Positions 55,953 to 64,000 of a stretch of DNA of 64,000 bases are shown piece after piece. Position numbers and translations under genes: made by a program. The DNA comes from Pandoraea commovens (GTDB lineage Bacteria > Pseudomonadota > Gammaproteobacteria > Burkholderiales > Burkholderiaceae), in assembly GCF_902459615.1 (NCBI RefSeq), contig NZ_CABPSA010000006.1, positions 307,879 to 371,878 of the forward strand, given 5' to 3'. Numbering within the stretch: the first letter of the stretch is position 1; every line of letters starts with the position of its first letter. The notes beneath the pieces were generated by a model, which saw nothing but the letters and a program-made list of their open reading frames with translations, was not told where the DNA came from and did not search any database.

Positions 55953-57866
55953 ATGAGACGTTTTACTCCGGCCGAGCCCGCGCCGGCGGCTTCCGGCAAG
56001 CCCAATGCCGCCAAACCGGCGCGCGGCGACTGGCAGGTCATTAAATCCCTGATTCCGTATCTGATGGAGTTTCGCGGCCGCGTCACGCTGGCGCTGTCGT
56101 GCCTGATCCTGGCGAAGGTCGCCAACCTCGGCGTGCCGGTCATCATGAAGCACATCGTCGACGCCCTCGGCCCGGTGGCGTCGCTCTCGGCGACGGCGCG
56201 TGCCACGAACGATCCGAGCCTGATTGTCGTGGGCGGCCTTGGCATGCTGGTGATCGCCTACGGTGTGGTGCGCCTGTCGACGTCGCTCTTTACCGAACTG
56301 CGCGAAATCCTGTTCTCGAAGGTGACGGAAAGCGCCGTGCGTCAGATCGCGCTCAAGGTGTTCCGGCATCTGCACGCACTGTCGCTGCGGTTCCATCTGG
56401 AGCGGCAGACGGGCGGCATGAGCCGCGACATCGAACGGGGCACCCGAGGCATCCAGTCGATGATCTCGTACTCGCTCTACAGCATTCTGCCCACGCTCAT
56501 CGAAGTCGCGCTGGTGCTCGGCTTCTTCGTCGTGCGCTACGAAGCGTTCTACGCCATCGTCACGCTCGTGGCGCTCGTGTTCTACATCACCTTCACGGTG
56601 AAGGTCACGGAGTGGCGCACGCACTTTCGCCGCACGATGAACGAACTCGACTCGAAGGCCAACGCCCGTGCCATCGATTCGCTCATCAACTACGAGACGG
56701 TGAAGTACTTCGGCAACGAAGCCTTCGAGACGCAGCGCTACGACGAGAACCTCAAACGTTATCGCGCGGCCGCCATCCGTTCGCAAAACTCGCTGTCGGT
56801 GTTGAATTTCGGCCAGCAGGTGATCATCGCCAGCGGGCTGATTCTGATTCTGTGGCATGCCACGCAGGGCGTGATGAGCGGACGCATGACGCTCGGCGAT
56901 CTCGTGCTCGTCAACACGTTCATGTTGCAGCTCTACATTCCGCTGAATTTCCTCGGCGTGATCTATCGTGAGCTCAAGCAGGCGATGACCGACATGGACC
57001 GCATGTTCACGCTGCTCGACGTGAATCGCGAAGTGGCCGATCCGCCGGGCGCGCAACCGCTGGTATGCAATGGCGGCACGGTGCGGTTCGAACACGTGAA
57101 CTTCGGCTACGAGCCTGCGCGTCAGATTCTGCACGACGTCGATTTCACCATTGCGGCGGGCACGACCACCGCTGTCGTCGGCCACAGCGGCTCGGGCAAA
57201 TCGACGCTCTCGCGTCTGCTCTTCCGCTTCTACGACGTAGGCTTCCCGGGACTCGACGGCGGGCGCATTTCCATCGACGGTCAGGACATTCGCAACGTCA
57301 CGCAGGATTCGCTGCGCGCCGCCATCGGCATCGTGCCGCAGGATACGGTGCTGTTCAATGACACGATCTACTACAACATCGCATACGGCAATCCGTCCGC
57401 ATCGCGCGAGCAGGTGATTGCCGCCGCGCGGGCCGCGCACATTCATGACTTCATCGAAAGCCTGCCCGCCGGTTATGAATCGATGGTTGGCGAGCGCGGG
57501 CTGAAGCTTTCCGGCGGTGAAAAGCAACGTGTGGCGATTGCGCGGACCATCCTCAAGAATCCGCATATTCTGATTTTCGACGAGGCAACATCGGCACTCG
57601 ATTCGCGCTCGGAACAGGCGATTCAGACGGAGTTGCGCAACATCGCACGCGAACGGACGACGCTCGTCATTGCGCACCGTCTCTCGACGGTGGTGCACGC
57701 GGCGCAGATCATCGTGCTCGACAAGGGACGCATCGTGGAGCGCGGTACGCACGATCAGTTGCTGCACGCCGAAGGCCTCTACGCACAGATGTGGGCGTTG
57801 CAACAACAGCGTCGTGGCGGGGAAGGGGATGCCGAGGCATCGCACTTCGCCACGGTGGTGTCCTGA
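55953..57866 (+). CDS. Atm1/HMT1-type ABC half-transporter
   Basis: A 637-residue fused membrane/ATPase half-transporter. Six helices span about residues 40-330, with Atm1-type blocks RFHLERQTGGMSRDIERGTRGI and ETVKYFGNEAFETQRYDE. The ATPase has Walker [17 protein letters not shown], signature LSGGEKQRVAIARTI, Walker B ILIFDEATSALDSRSEQ and the H-loop IAHRLSTV. Bacterial Atm1-like exporters move glutathione-linked compounds or heavy-metal conjugates. ATG 55953 fits the family. It is divergent from the thioesterase gene. Confidence 0.92.
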   Translation: MRRFTPAEPAPAASGKPNAAKPARGDWQVIKSLIPYLMEFRGRVTLALSCLILAKVANLGVPVIMKHIVDALGPVASLSATARATNDPSLIVVGGLGMLVIAYGVVRLSTSLFTELREILFSKVTESAVRQIALKVFRHLHALSLRFHLERQTGGMSRDIERGTRGIQSMISYSLYSILPTLIEVALVLGFFVVRYEAFYAIVTLVALVFYITFTVKVTEWRTHFRRTMNELDSKANARAIDSLINYETVKYFGNEAFETQRYDENLKRYRAAAIRSQNSLSVLNFGQQVIIASGLILILWHATQGVMSGRMTLGDLVLVNTFMLQLYIPLNFLGVIYRELKQAMTDMDRMFTLLDVNREVADPPGAQPLVCNGGTVRFEHVNFGYEPARQILHDVDFTIAAGTTTAVVGHSGSGKSTLSRLLFRFYDVGFPGLDGGRISIDGQDIRNVTQDSLRAAIGIVPQDTVLFNDTIYYNIAYGNPSASREQVIAAARAAHIHDFIESLPAGYESMVGERGLKLSGGEKQRVAIARTILKNPHILIFDEATSALDSRSEQAIQTELRNIARERTTLVIAHRLSTVVHAAQIIVLDKGRIVERGTHDQLLHAEGLYAQMWALQQQRRGGEGDAEASHFATVVS

Positions 57867-57992
57867 GCGCGTCTGGGCGTGAGTGTGCGTGAGTGTGCGC
57901 AATTCTGCATGAGGATGACGGGCAAGGGTCTGTCATCCCGGCAGGCGATTGAGTAGACTTGCGCACTGACATCGCCTGCGCGGGAGCACCGC

Positions 57993-58949
57993 ATGGAAAT
58001 CAAGTGGCTCGAGGACTTCGTGTCCCTCGCCAAGACGAACAGTTTCAGCCGCTCGGCGGAATTGCGTCACGTGACGCAGCCCGCCTTCTCGCGGCGTATC
58101 CAGTCGCTCGAAGCATGGCTGGGCAGCGAACTCATCGACCGGTCCAGCTATCCGACGCGCCTCACGCCCGCTGGCGAGGTCTTCTACGAGCAGGCGCTGA
58201 CGTTGCTCGCGCAGGCGCAGGAAGCCCGCGCGTTGCTGCGCGAACAACGTTCCGCCGATCATTCGGTGATCGACTTCGCCGTCCCCCACACGCTCTCGAT
58301 GACGTTCTTCCCGCGCTGGCTCAAGCAGCTGGAAAAGCGTCAGGGCTTGCTGCGCAGCCGTCTGCGTGCGCTCAACGTGCACGATGCGGCCATGTCGCTC
58401 ACCGACGGCGGCTGCGATCTTCTGATGTGCTACTACCACCCGAGCCAGCCGCTGCAGCTCGACTCGGCGCGCTACGAGATGATCGTGCTCGGCAGCGAGC
58501 GCTTCAGTCCGTACAGCGCCCCGGCCGCACAAAAACGCGCCCGCTTCAAGTTGCCCGGAACCCCCGAAGCGCCGGTGCCGTATCTGGCCTATACGTCCAA
58601 CGCCTACCTCGGCCGGATGGCCGATCTGCTCGTGGGGGATGTGTCGAGCCGTCCGCATCTGGACAAGGTCTACGAGACGGACATGGCGGAAGCGCTTAAA
58701 GCGATGGTGCTCGCCGGACACGGCGTGGCGTTTCTGCCCGAGAGCGCGGTGGTCGATTCGGTAACGCGCGGCGAACTGATCGACCTCGCGCCGCCGGGCA
58801 AAGCCGCGACGCCCTGGCACCTGGACATGGAAATCCGTCTGTATCGGGACCGGCTCGCCTATACGGACGCAAGCAACCGCCGCGAGCGCGCCAAGCGCGA
58901 CGTCGTCGAAGCCTTCTGGCAGGCCGTTCGGGATCAGGTCAAAGGCTAA
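57993..58949 (+). CDS. LysR-family regulator, HypT-like
   Basis: A 318-residue LysR protein. It opens MEIKWLEDFVSLAKTNSFSRSAELRHVTQPAFSRRIQSLE, which is close in pattern to HypT (YjiE), as are YTSNAYLGRM and GHGVAFLPESAV later. HypT is the hypochlorite-responsive LysR of E. coli. Here the gene lies 310 bp upstream of glutamate dehydrogenase on the same strand, and a perfect dyad is in that gap, so local control of gdhA is likely. The HypT likeness is pattern-based; key methionines were not assessed. Confidence 0.82.
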   Translation: MEIKWLEDFVSLAKTNSFSRSAELRHVTQPAFSRRIQSLEAWLGSELIDRSSYPTRLTPAGEVFYEQALTLLAQAQEARALLREQRSADHSVIDFAVPHTLSMTFFPRWLKQLEKRQGLLRSRLRALNVHDAAMSLTDGGCDLLMCYYHPSQPLQLDSARYEMIVLGSERFSPYSAPAAQKRARFKLPGTPEAPVPYLAYTSNAYLGRMADLLVGDVSSRPHLDKVYETDMAEALKAMVLAGHGVAFLPESAVVDSVTRGELIDLAPPGKAATPWHLDMEIRLYRDRLAYTDASNRRERAKRDVVEAFWQAVRDQVKG

Positions 58950-59259
58950 GTCTCACGCCTCTCTGATGGCTGCGGGACGCCGCCGGATAGGCATCGTCAA
59001 TAGACCGGATACGGAGTAGGGCTACGCCGCGAGAAGGGCTATTCGCATCCGGTAAGGACGTCCCCGTTGACGCGTGATCGCGGCGATTTGCCTGACGTAC
59101 CGGAAAATTGAGGGGATGCTCACATCTATGCAGGAAATGCATAGATGCATGTTTATTCGGCATTGGATTGTTAATCGGGGTTCTTTGTAAAGTGCCAGCC
59201 ATTCGTGTCGCTGGCGCGGTGTGTGCCGGCGGTGCAGATTGAAGCCGGAGAATCCAACG
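58950..59259. promoter_or_regulatory. gdhA upstream region
   Basis: A 310-bp gap. It contains the dyad at 59124-59146 and a possible promoter downstream of it: TTGGAT (59163-59168), a 17-bp spacer and TGTAAA (59186-59191). No gene is seen. Confidence 0.4.
59124..59146. promoter_or_regulatory. Perfect 9-5-9 inverted repeat before gdhA
   Basis: ATCTATGCA-GGAAA-TGCATAGAT. The position, about 17 bp upstream of a possible -35 and 114 bp before the gdhA start, is where a LysR activator usually binds. The neighbouring LysR is the natural candidate. Confidence 0.65.
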
Positions 59260-60546
59260 ATGTCTCAAACGTCACATGCCTTGCCCTCTTACCTCGACGC
59301 CGAACACCTCGGTCCGTGGGGTAACTACCTCCAACAAGTCGACCGCGTTACCCCCTACCTCGGTTCGCTCTCGCGCTGGGTCGAAACCCTCAAGCGCCCG
59401 AAGCGTATTCTCGTGGTCGACTGCCCGATCGAACTCGACAACGGCACCATTGCCCACTTCGAGGGCTATCGCGTTCAGCACAACACCTCGCGCGGACCCG
59501 GTAAGGGCGGCGTGCGTTTCCACCAGGACGTGACGCTGTCCGAAGTCATGGCCCTGTCGGCCTGGATGTCGGTCAAGAACGCAGCGGTGAACGTGCCTTA
59601 CGGCGGCGCCAAGGGCGGTATCCGCGTCGACCCGCGCAAGCTTTCGCGTGGCGAGCTGGAGCGTCTGACGCGTCGCTACACCAGCGAAATCAACATCATC
59701 ATCGGGCCGACGAAAGACATTCCGGCACCGGACGTCAACACCAATGAGCAGATCATGGCGTGGATGATGGACACCTACTCGATGAACGAGGGTTCCACCG
59801 CCACCGGCGTCGTGACCGGCAAGCCGATTTCGCTGGGTGGCTCGCTGGGCCGCCGCGAAGCGACCGGCCGTGGCGTGTTCGTGGTGAGCTGCGAAGCGGC
59901 CCGTCGTCTGGGCATGGACGTGCGCGGTGCGCGCGTGATCGTGCAGGGCTTCGGCAACGTGGGCGGTATCGCTGCCCGCCTGTTCCATGAAGCCGGCGCG
60001 CATGTCATCGGCGTGCAAGATCACACCGGCACGATCTACAAGTCGGACGGCCTCGATGTGCCGAACCTGCTCAAGCACGTGGCCGAGACCGGCGGCGTGG
60101 GTGGCTTCCCGGCTGCGGAAACCATGAAGGATGAAGAATTCTGGTCGATCGACTGCGAATTCCTGATCCCGGCCGCGCTGGAAAACCAGATCACCGAGAA
60201 GAACGCCGATCAGATCCGCGCCAAGGTCGTGGTGGAAGGCGCCAACGGCCCGACCACGACGGCTGCGGACGACATCCTGCGTAGCAAAAACATTCTTGTC
60301 GTGCCTGACGTGGTCGCCAACGCTGGTGGCGTGACCGTGTCGTACTTCGAATGGGTGCAGGACTTCTCGAGCTTCTTCTGGACCGAGGAAGAGATCAACC
60401 AGCGTCTGGAGCGCATCATGCGCGAAGCGTTCGACGGCGTGTGGCACGTGGCGCAGGAGCACCAGGTTTCGCTGCGTACAGCCGCATTCATCGTTGCGTG
60501 TAGCCGTATTCTGCAGGCGCGTGAAATGCGTGGTCTGTACCCCTGA
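59260..60546 (+). CDS. gdhA: Glutamate dehydrogenase (GdhA-type, Glu/Leu/Phe/Val family)
   Basis: A 428-residue hexameric-type dehydrogenase. The substrate domain has [17 protein letters not shown] and the catalytic Lys in [13 protein letters not shown], and the Rossmann half has [23 protein letters not shown] and EGANGPTT are also conserved. It interconverts glutamate and 2-oxoglutarate plus ammonia. The nucleotide preference is not certain from sequence. ATG 59260 has GGAG 9 bp upstream. The glutamate-type ABC importer follows, giving an uptake and catabolism module. Confidence 0.95.
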   Translation: MSQTSHALPSYLDAEHLGPWGNYLQQVDRVTPYLGSLSRWVETLKRPKRILVVDCPIELDNGTIAHFEGYRVQHNTSRGPGKGGVRFHQDVTLSEVMALSAWMSVKNAAVNVPYGGAKGGIRVDPRKLSRGELERLTRRYTSEINIIIGPTKDIPAPDVNTNEQIMAWMMDTYSMNEGSTATGVVTGKPISLGGSLGRREATGRGVFVVSCEAARRLGMDVRGARVIVQGFGNVGGIAARLFHEAGAHVIGVQDHTGTIYKSDGLDVPNLLKHVAETGGVGGFPAAETMKDEEFWSIDCEFLIPAALENQITEKNADQIRAKVVVEGANGPTTTAADDILRSKNILVVPDVVANAGGVTVSYFEWVQDFSSFFWTEEEINQRLERIMREAFDGVWHVAQEHQVSLRTAAFIVACSRILQAREMRGLYP

Positions 60547-60576
60547 TCGATAGGGTATAGTCCGGCTAAGTAGTAG

Positions 60577-60592
60577 TACGCATTCGTGCGTA
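60577..60592 (+). repeat. Small hairpin with TTCG loop after gdhA
   Basis: TACGCA-TTCG-TGCGTA followed by AAAAAGG. The 6-bp stem with a UUCG-type loop is stable, but no T run follows, so termination is doubtful. Confidence 0.5.
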
Positions 60593-60601
60593 AAAAGGAA
60601 C

Positions 60602-60642
60602 GTTCGGAGCGAGTTACGTCAAAAAAGACGCTCGTTCCGAAC
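60602..60642 (+). repeat. Long stem-loop in the gdhA-gltI gap
   Basis: GTTCGGAGCGAG (60602-60613) pairs with CTCGTTCCGAAC (60631-60642), one pair being G-T. An inner CGTC/GACG stem closes an A6 loop, with a TTA bulge on the left. There is no T tract. It may be a structured leader element for gltI or an RNA-processing site. Confidence 0.7.
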
Positions 60643-60710
60643 AATCGAGAATAAAAAAATCGGTAATTGCAGTGCTAAAATGCACTCGTTTTTGCCAAGG
60701 AGACCAAGGA

Positions 60711-61619
60711 ATGACCCTCTCGAAAATTGCGTTGGCGATGTGCTGTGTTGGCCTGATGGCAGGTGCTGCTCAGGCGCAGGAAACCGGTACGCTCAAGTCG
60801 ATCAAGGATAACGGCGTTATCAAGCTGGGAAACCGTGAATCGTCGATCCCGTTCTCGTTCTACGACAACAACCATAACGTTGTCGGCTATGCCAACGATG
60901 TGGCGCAAGCCATCGTTGCCGAAGTCAAGAAAGAACTGAAGCTGCCGAACCTCAAGGTCACGCAGACCCCGATCACCTCGCAGAACCGCATTCCGCTGGT
61001 TCAGAACGGCACGATCGACATCGAGTGCGGTTCGACCACGAACAACGCCGATCGTCAGAAGCAGGCTGCCTTCTCGAACACGTTCTTCATCATCGGCACG
61101 CGTCTGCTGACGAAGAACAACTCGGGCGTCAAGGATTTCGCGGACCTGAAGGGCAAGAACGTCGTCACGACGGCAGGTACGACGTCTGAGCGTCTGCTGC
61201 GCGAGATGAACGAGAAAGAGAAGATGGGGATGAACATCATCAGCGCGAAGGACCACGGTGAAGCTGCGATTACGCTGCACCAAGGTCGCGCCGTTGCGTT
61301 CATGATGGACGACGCACTGCTGGCCGGCGAGCGCGCCAAGTTCAAGGATGCCAAGGACTACAGCATCGTTGGTAAGGCTGCTTCGTACGAAGCCTACGGC
61401 TGCATGATGCGTAAGGACGATCCGGCATTCAAGAAGCTGGTCGACAAGGCGGTCGAAGACTACCAGAAGTCGGGTCAGGCACAGAAGGACTACGCCAAGT
61501 GGTTCCAACAGCCGATCCCCGCGCTCAACGGCGTGAACATGGACTTCCCGCCGTCGGCTGAAATGGCTGCACTGTGGAAAGCGCCGAACGACAAGGCAGA
61601 CGTCCAGGGCGCCAAGTAA
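60711..61619 (+). CDS. gltI: Glutamate/aspartate ABC transporter periplasmic binding protein
   Basis: A 302-residue exported solute-binding protein. The signal peptide is MTLSKIALAMCCVGLMAGAA with cleavage after AQA. The SBP_bac_3 fold is shown by IKLGNRESSIPFSFYD, GYANDVAQAIVAEV, DIECGSTTNNADRQKQAAFSNTFF and GKNVVTTAGTTSERLL. ECGSTTNN is typical of the GltI group. It delivers glutamate/aspartate to GltJK. The start is set by AAGGAGACCAAGGA. A strong terminator separates it from gltJKL, usual where the binding protein is needed in excess. Confidence 0.94.
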   Translation: MTLSKIALAMCCVGLMAGAAQAQETGTLKSIKDNGVIKLGNRESSIPFSFYDNNHNVVGYANDVAQAIVAEVKKELKLPNLKVTQTPITSQNRIPLVQNGTIDIECGSTTNNADRQKQAAFSNTFFIIGTRLLTKNNSGVKDFADLKGKNVVTTAGTTSERLLREMNEKEKMGMNIISAKDHGEAAITLHQGRAVAFMMDDALLAGERAKFKDAKDYSIVGKAASYEAYGCMMRKDDPAFKKLVDKAVEDYQKSGQAQKDYAKWFQQPIPALNGVNMDFPPSAEMAALWKAPNDKADVQGAK

Positions 61620-61662
61620 GCCAACCGGCTCACTGATTCGCCAGGCGTAAGCTGGTAATTCC

Positions 61663-61696
61663 GAAGCGGAAGGAGTCGATCCTTCCGCTTCTTTTT
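61663..61696 (+). terminator. Terminator/attenuator between gltI and gltJ
   Basis: GAAGCGGAAGGA-GTCGA-TCCTTCCGCTTC is a perfect 12-bp stem followed by TTTTT. Partial read-through would let gltJKL be expressed at a lower level than gltI. Confidence 0.93.
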
Positions 61697-61724
61697 AAGC
61701 AAGACAAGTAGAAGAGGGGAGATC

Positions 61725-62465
61725 ATGGCTTTCGGTCTCGATTTCAGTTTTTTCTTCCAGCCGGTTGCTACCGGCGAGGACAGCACCTACTTCGGTTGGG
61801 TGCTCTCGGGTCTCAAGCTCACGCTTGAGGTCGGCCTCGGCGGCTGGATCATTGCGCTCATCATCGGCTCCGTGCTCGGGGTGATGCGCACCATTCCAAA
61901 CAAATGGATTTCCGGATTCGCCGCGGCTTACGTCGAACTGTTCCGGAATATCCCGCTGCTCGTGCAGTTGTTCTTCTGGTATTACGTAGCCCCCGACTTC
62001 CTGCCGGAAGCGGTTCGCCAATGGCTGTTCTCGCTCAACCCCGCTAACGTCTCGCTGCTCACCGGTGTGATCGGCCTGGGACTGTTCACGGCGGCTCGGG
62101 TTTGCGAGCAGGTGCGCTCCGGTATCATCTCGCTGCCCAAGGGCCAGAAGAATGCGGGCCTCGCGATGGGGCTGACGCTCCCGCAGACCTACCGCTTCGT
62201 GTTGCTGCCGGTCGCGTTCCGTGTGGTGATTCCGCCGATTACGTCGGAGTTCGTCAACATCTTCAAGAACTCGGCTGTGATTTCGACGGTGAACCTGCTC
62301 GAACTGACGGGCCAGGGCAAGCAGCTTATCGACTACACGGCGCATAGCTACGAGTCGTTCATCGTTATCACGGTGGCTTACATGATCATCAACATCGCGG
62401 TGCTGGTGCTCATGCGCTTCATCGAAGCCAAGACCCGCCTGCCGGGCTACATCGGGGGCAAATAA
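61725..62465 (+). CDS. gltJ: Glutamate/aspartate ABC transporter permease GltJ
   Basis: A 246-residue inner-membrane permease with about 5 helices. The HisM-type features are [61 protein letters not shown] and the EAA loop with [23 protein letters not shown]. It pairs with GltK and the ATPase GltL. Its stop overlaps the gltK start by one base (TAATG). GGGGAGATC precedes the ATG. Confidence 0.95.
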   Translation: MAFGLDFSFFFQPVATGEDSTYFGWVLSGLKLTLEVGLGGWIIALIIGSVLGVMRTIPNKWISGFAAAYVELFRNIPLLVQLFFWYYVAPDFLPEAVRQWLFSLNPANVSLLTGVIGLGLFTAARVCEQVRSGIISLPKGQKNAGLAMGLTLPQTYRFVLLPVAFRVVIPPITSEFVNIFKNSAVISTVNLLELTGQGKQLIDYTAHSYESFIVITVAYMIINIAVLVLMRFIEAKTRLPGYIGGK

Positions 62466-63145
62466 TGTTCGAGATCTTCGCATGGGGCGGTGTCGTCGAC
62501 GCTTGGCCTCTGCTCGTCAGGGGCATGATCACCACGCTGCAGGTCACGGCGCTCGCCGTGGTCGTTGGCATCGTATGGGGCACGCTGCTCGCGATGATGC
62601 GTCTGTCGGGCGTGGCGCCGCTCAAGTGGTTCGCGGATCTGTACGTGAACGTGTTTCGCTCGATCCCGCTGCTGATGGTGCTGCTGTGGTTCTTCCTGAT
62701 CGTGCCGCAGGTGCTGCGTTCGTTGCTCGACGTGCCGCCGACGTGGGATATCCGGATGGTCTCGGCGCTCGTGGCCTTCTCGCTTTTTGAAGCGGCGTAT
62801 TATTCGGAAATTATCCGCGCCGGTATTCAGAGCGTGTCGCGTGGTCAGCTGTCCGCCGCATTTGCGCTGGGCATGTCGTACTGGCAGGCGATGGGCCTCG
62901 TGGTGCTGCCGCAGGCGTTCCGCAACATGGTGCCGCTGCTGCTCACCCAGGGCATTATTCTGTTCCAGGATACCTCGCTCGTGTACGCGATCGCCCTGTC
63001 CGACTTCTTCGGCATGGCGTACTCGGTCGGTCAGCGTGACGGCACGCTGCCTGCCATGATTGTGTTTGCCGGGGCGGTCTACTTTGTGATCTGCTTCACG
63101 GTTTCGATGTTGGTTAAACGTCTTCAAAAGAGGTTGGCGAAATGA
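62465..63145 (+). CDS. gltK: Glutamate/aspartate ABC transporter permease GltK
   Basis: A 226-residue permease. It has [57 protein letters not shown] and the EAA loop [29 protein letters not shown]. It is the partner of GltJ. It overlaps gltJ by 1 bp and gltL by 4 bp, so the three genes are translationally coupled. Confidence 0.95.
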   Translation: MFEIFAWGGVVDAWPLLVRGMITTLQVTALAVVVGIVWGTLLAMMRLSGVAPLKWFADLYVNVFRSIPLLMVLLWFFLIVPQVLRSLLDVPPTWDIRMVSALVAFSLFEAAYYSEIIRAGIQSVSRGQLSAAFALGMSYWQAMGLVVLPQAFRNMVPLLLTQGIILFQDTSLVYAIALSDFFGMAYSVGQRDGTLPAMIVFAGAVYFVICFTVSMLVKRLQKRLAK

Positions 63146-63867
63146 TTACCCTTAAAAACGTCTCCAAGTGGTACGGCCAGTTCCAGGTGCTCACGAACTG
63201 CTCCACTGAAGTCAAGAAGGGTGAAGTCGTGGTGGTGTGCGGCCCGTCGGGTTCGGGCAAGTCCACGCTCATCAAGACCGTCAACGGTCTGGAGCCGATC
63301 CAGCAAGGCGAGATCATCGTCGATGGCACCTCGGTCGCAGATCCGAAGACGAACCTGGCCAAGCTGCGCTCGCGCGTCGGCATGGTGTTCCAGCACTTCG
63401 AACTGTTCCCGCACCTGTCGATCACCGAAAACCTGACGCTCGCACAGGTCAAGGTGCTGGGTCGCAGCAAGGACGCAGCGCGCGACAAGGGCCTCAAGCT
63501 GCTTGAGCGCGTGGGCCTGAAGGCGCACGCTCACAAGTTCCCGGGCCAGCTCTCGGGCGGTCAGCAGCAGCGTGTCGCTATCGCCCGTGCATTGTGCATG
63601 GACCCGATCGCCATGCTGTTCGACGAGCCGACCTCGGCACTCGACCCGGAAATGATTAACGAAGTGCTCGACGTGATGGTCGAACTGGCCCAGGAAGGCA
63701 TGACCATGATGGTGGTCACGCACGAAATGGGCTTCGCCAAGAAGGTCGCCAATCGCGTGATCTTCATGGATCAGGGCGCCATCGTGGAAGACGACCAGAA
63801 GGACGCGTTCTTCGCGAACCCGAAGTCGGACCGCGCCAAGGACTTCCTGGCCAAGATCCTTCACTGA
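63142..63867 (+). CDS. gltL: Glutamate/aspartate ABC transporter ATPase GltL
   Basis: A 241-residue ABC ATPase. Walker A is [18 protein letters not shown] (about 33-50), the Q-loop is in [13 protein letters not shown], the signature is [15 protein letters not shown], Walker B is [15 protein letters not shown] and the H-loop is VVTHEMGFA. It energises the GltJK channel for polar amino acid uptake. The ATGA overlap with gltK indicates coupling. A terminator follows at 63891. Confidence 0.96.
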   Translation: MITLKNVSKWYGQFQVLTNCSTEVKKGEVVVVCGPSGSGKSTLIKTVNGLEPIQQGEIIVDGTSVADPKTNLAKLRSRVGMVFQHFELFPHLSITENLTLAQVKVLGRSKDAARDKGLKLLERVGLKAHAHKFPGQLSGGQQQRVAIARALCMDPIAMLFDEPTSALDPEMINEVLDVMVELAQEGMTMMVVTHEMGFAKKVANRVIFMDQGAIVEDDQKDAFFANPKSDRAKDFLAKILH

Positions 63868-63890
63868 TCGCCGTCAGCGCAGAAATGAAA

Positions 63891-63917
63891 AAGCGTGCCT
63901 CCGGGCACGCTTTTTTT
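63891..63917 (+). terminator. Terminator after gltL
   Basis: AAGCGTGCC-TCCG-GGCACGCTT, a 9-bp stem with a T7 run at its 3' side. Confidence 0.93.
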
Positions 63918-63921
63918 ATGG

Positions 63922-64000
63922 GTGTGACCCGTCCTGAAATAGGTTGTCACTTTTTCGATGCATTGAAGGAGTGGCAAATGGAGCAAGGGTTTAAGCGGAC
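63922..64000 (+). mobile_element. Probable left end of an insertion sequence (IS3-like), cut by the window
   Basis: After the gltL terminator the sequence GTGACCCGTCCTGAAATAGG begins a leader ending in AAGGAG (63966-63971) and an ATG at 63978, which opens MEQGFKR and runs off the window. The terminal-like sequence and the short basic opening resemble IS3-family orfA genes of betaproteobacteria. Only about 80 bp are visible, so the family is a guess. Confidence 0.4.

Noticed and set aside
55908-57902. A 664-codon minus-strand frame opposite the Atm1-type transporter
   Set aside because: No domain or start signal; the plus strand has all ABC motifs.

Overview
The window looks like chromosome of a high-GC, aerobic betaproteobacterium in the Burkholderiaceae, most likely Pandoraea or a close relative. 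This is inferred from gene content and order only: fmdB - DUF502 - aspS - nudB - clsB, DUF971 - ubiE - Tim44 - ubiJ - ubiB, gdhA - gltIJKL, and a fused DUF3683 D-lactate dehydrogenase. No rRNA, tRNA or CRISPR array was found.

Layout. 1-256: tail of an anti-sigma factor. 344-4753: a MetR-like regulator, then queH, DUF1852 (mesX), a core methionine synthase (mesD) and a flavin reductase, with a perfect MetR-type box before queH. 4772-9541: small monooxygenase and NTF2-like genes, an alpha/beta hydrolase, a LysR regulator, a short-chain dehydrogenase and a pirin. The hydrolase and the dehydrogenase share an almost identical promoter/operator. 9542-13270: an accessory island between two 115-bp direct repeats, carrying TetR, a CPYC flavoprotein and a methyltransferase. 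13271-15419: DHA2 efflux pump and MarR. 15516-19757: D-amino-acid deaminase divergent from RpiR - D-aminoacylase - RidA. 19947-20940: an orphan type III chaperone-like gene with a small two-helix membrane protein. 20956-24340: ilvA - 5'-nucleotidase - queF. 24462-28723: MocA-like cytidylyltransferase, a membrane protein and a Tat-exported molybdenum hydroxylase pair.

29321-46829 is mostly housekeeping: giant FAD/Fe-S lactate dehydrogenase, Na+/H+ antiporter, HIT protein, ubiquinone genes, SSS symporter, fmdB, DUF502, aspS and nudB; a cardiolipin synthase follows at 46885-48048. 48233-55812 is a fatty-acid beta-oxidation unit (TetR, fadE, fadN-type fusion, thiolase, enoyl-CoA hydratase, convergent thioesterase). 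55953-57866 is an Atm1-type ABC exporter. 57993-63867 is a glutamate module: HypT-like LysR, glutamate dehydrogenase and the gltI-gltJKL ABC importer. The last 80 bp look like the start of an insertion sequence.

Most interesting points: (i) an apparent cobalamin-sparing operon joining queH and mesXD under a MetR-type site; (ii) twin LysR-type promoters with 20/21 identical sites and the same -35/-10 geometry; (iii) a direct-repeat-flanked island pairing a GliT/DepH-like flavoprotein with a methyltransferase; (iv) an orphan type III chaperone/substrate-like pair; (v) a perfect 9-5-9 inverted repeat before gdhA. All functions are read from motifs and family knowledge; no database search was possible.
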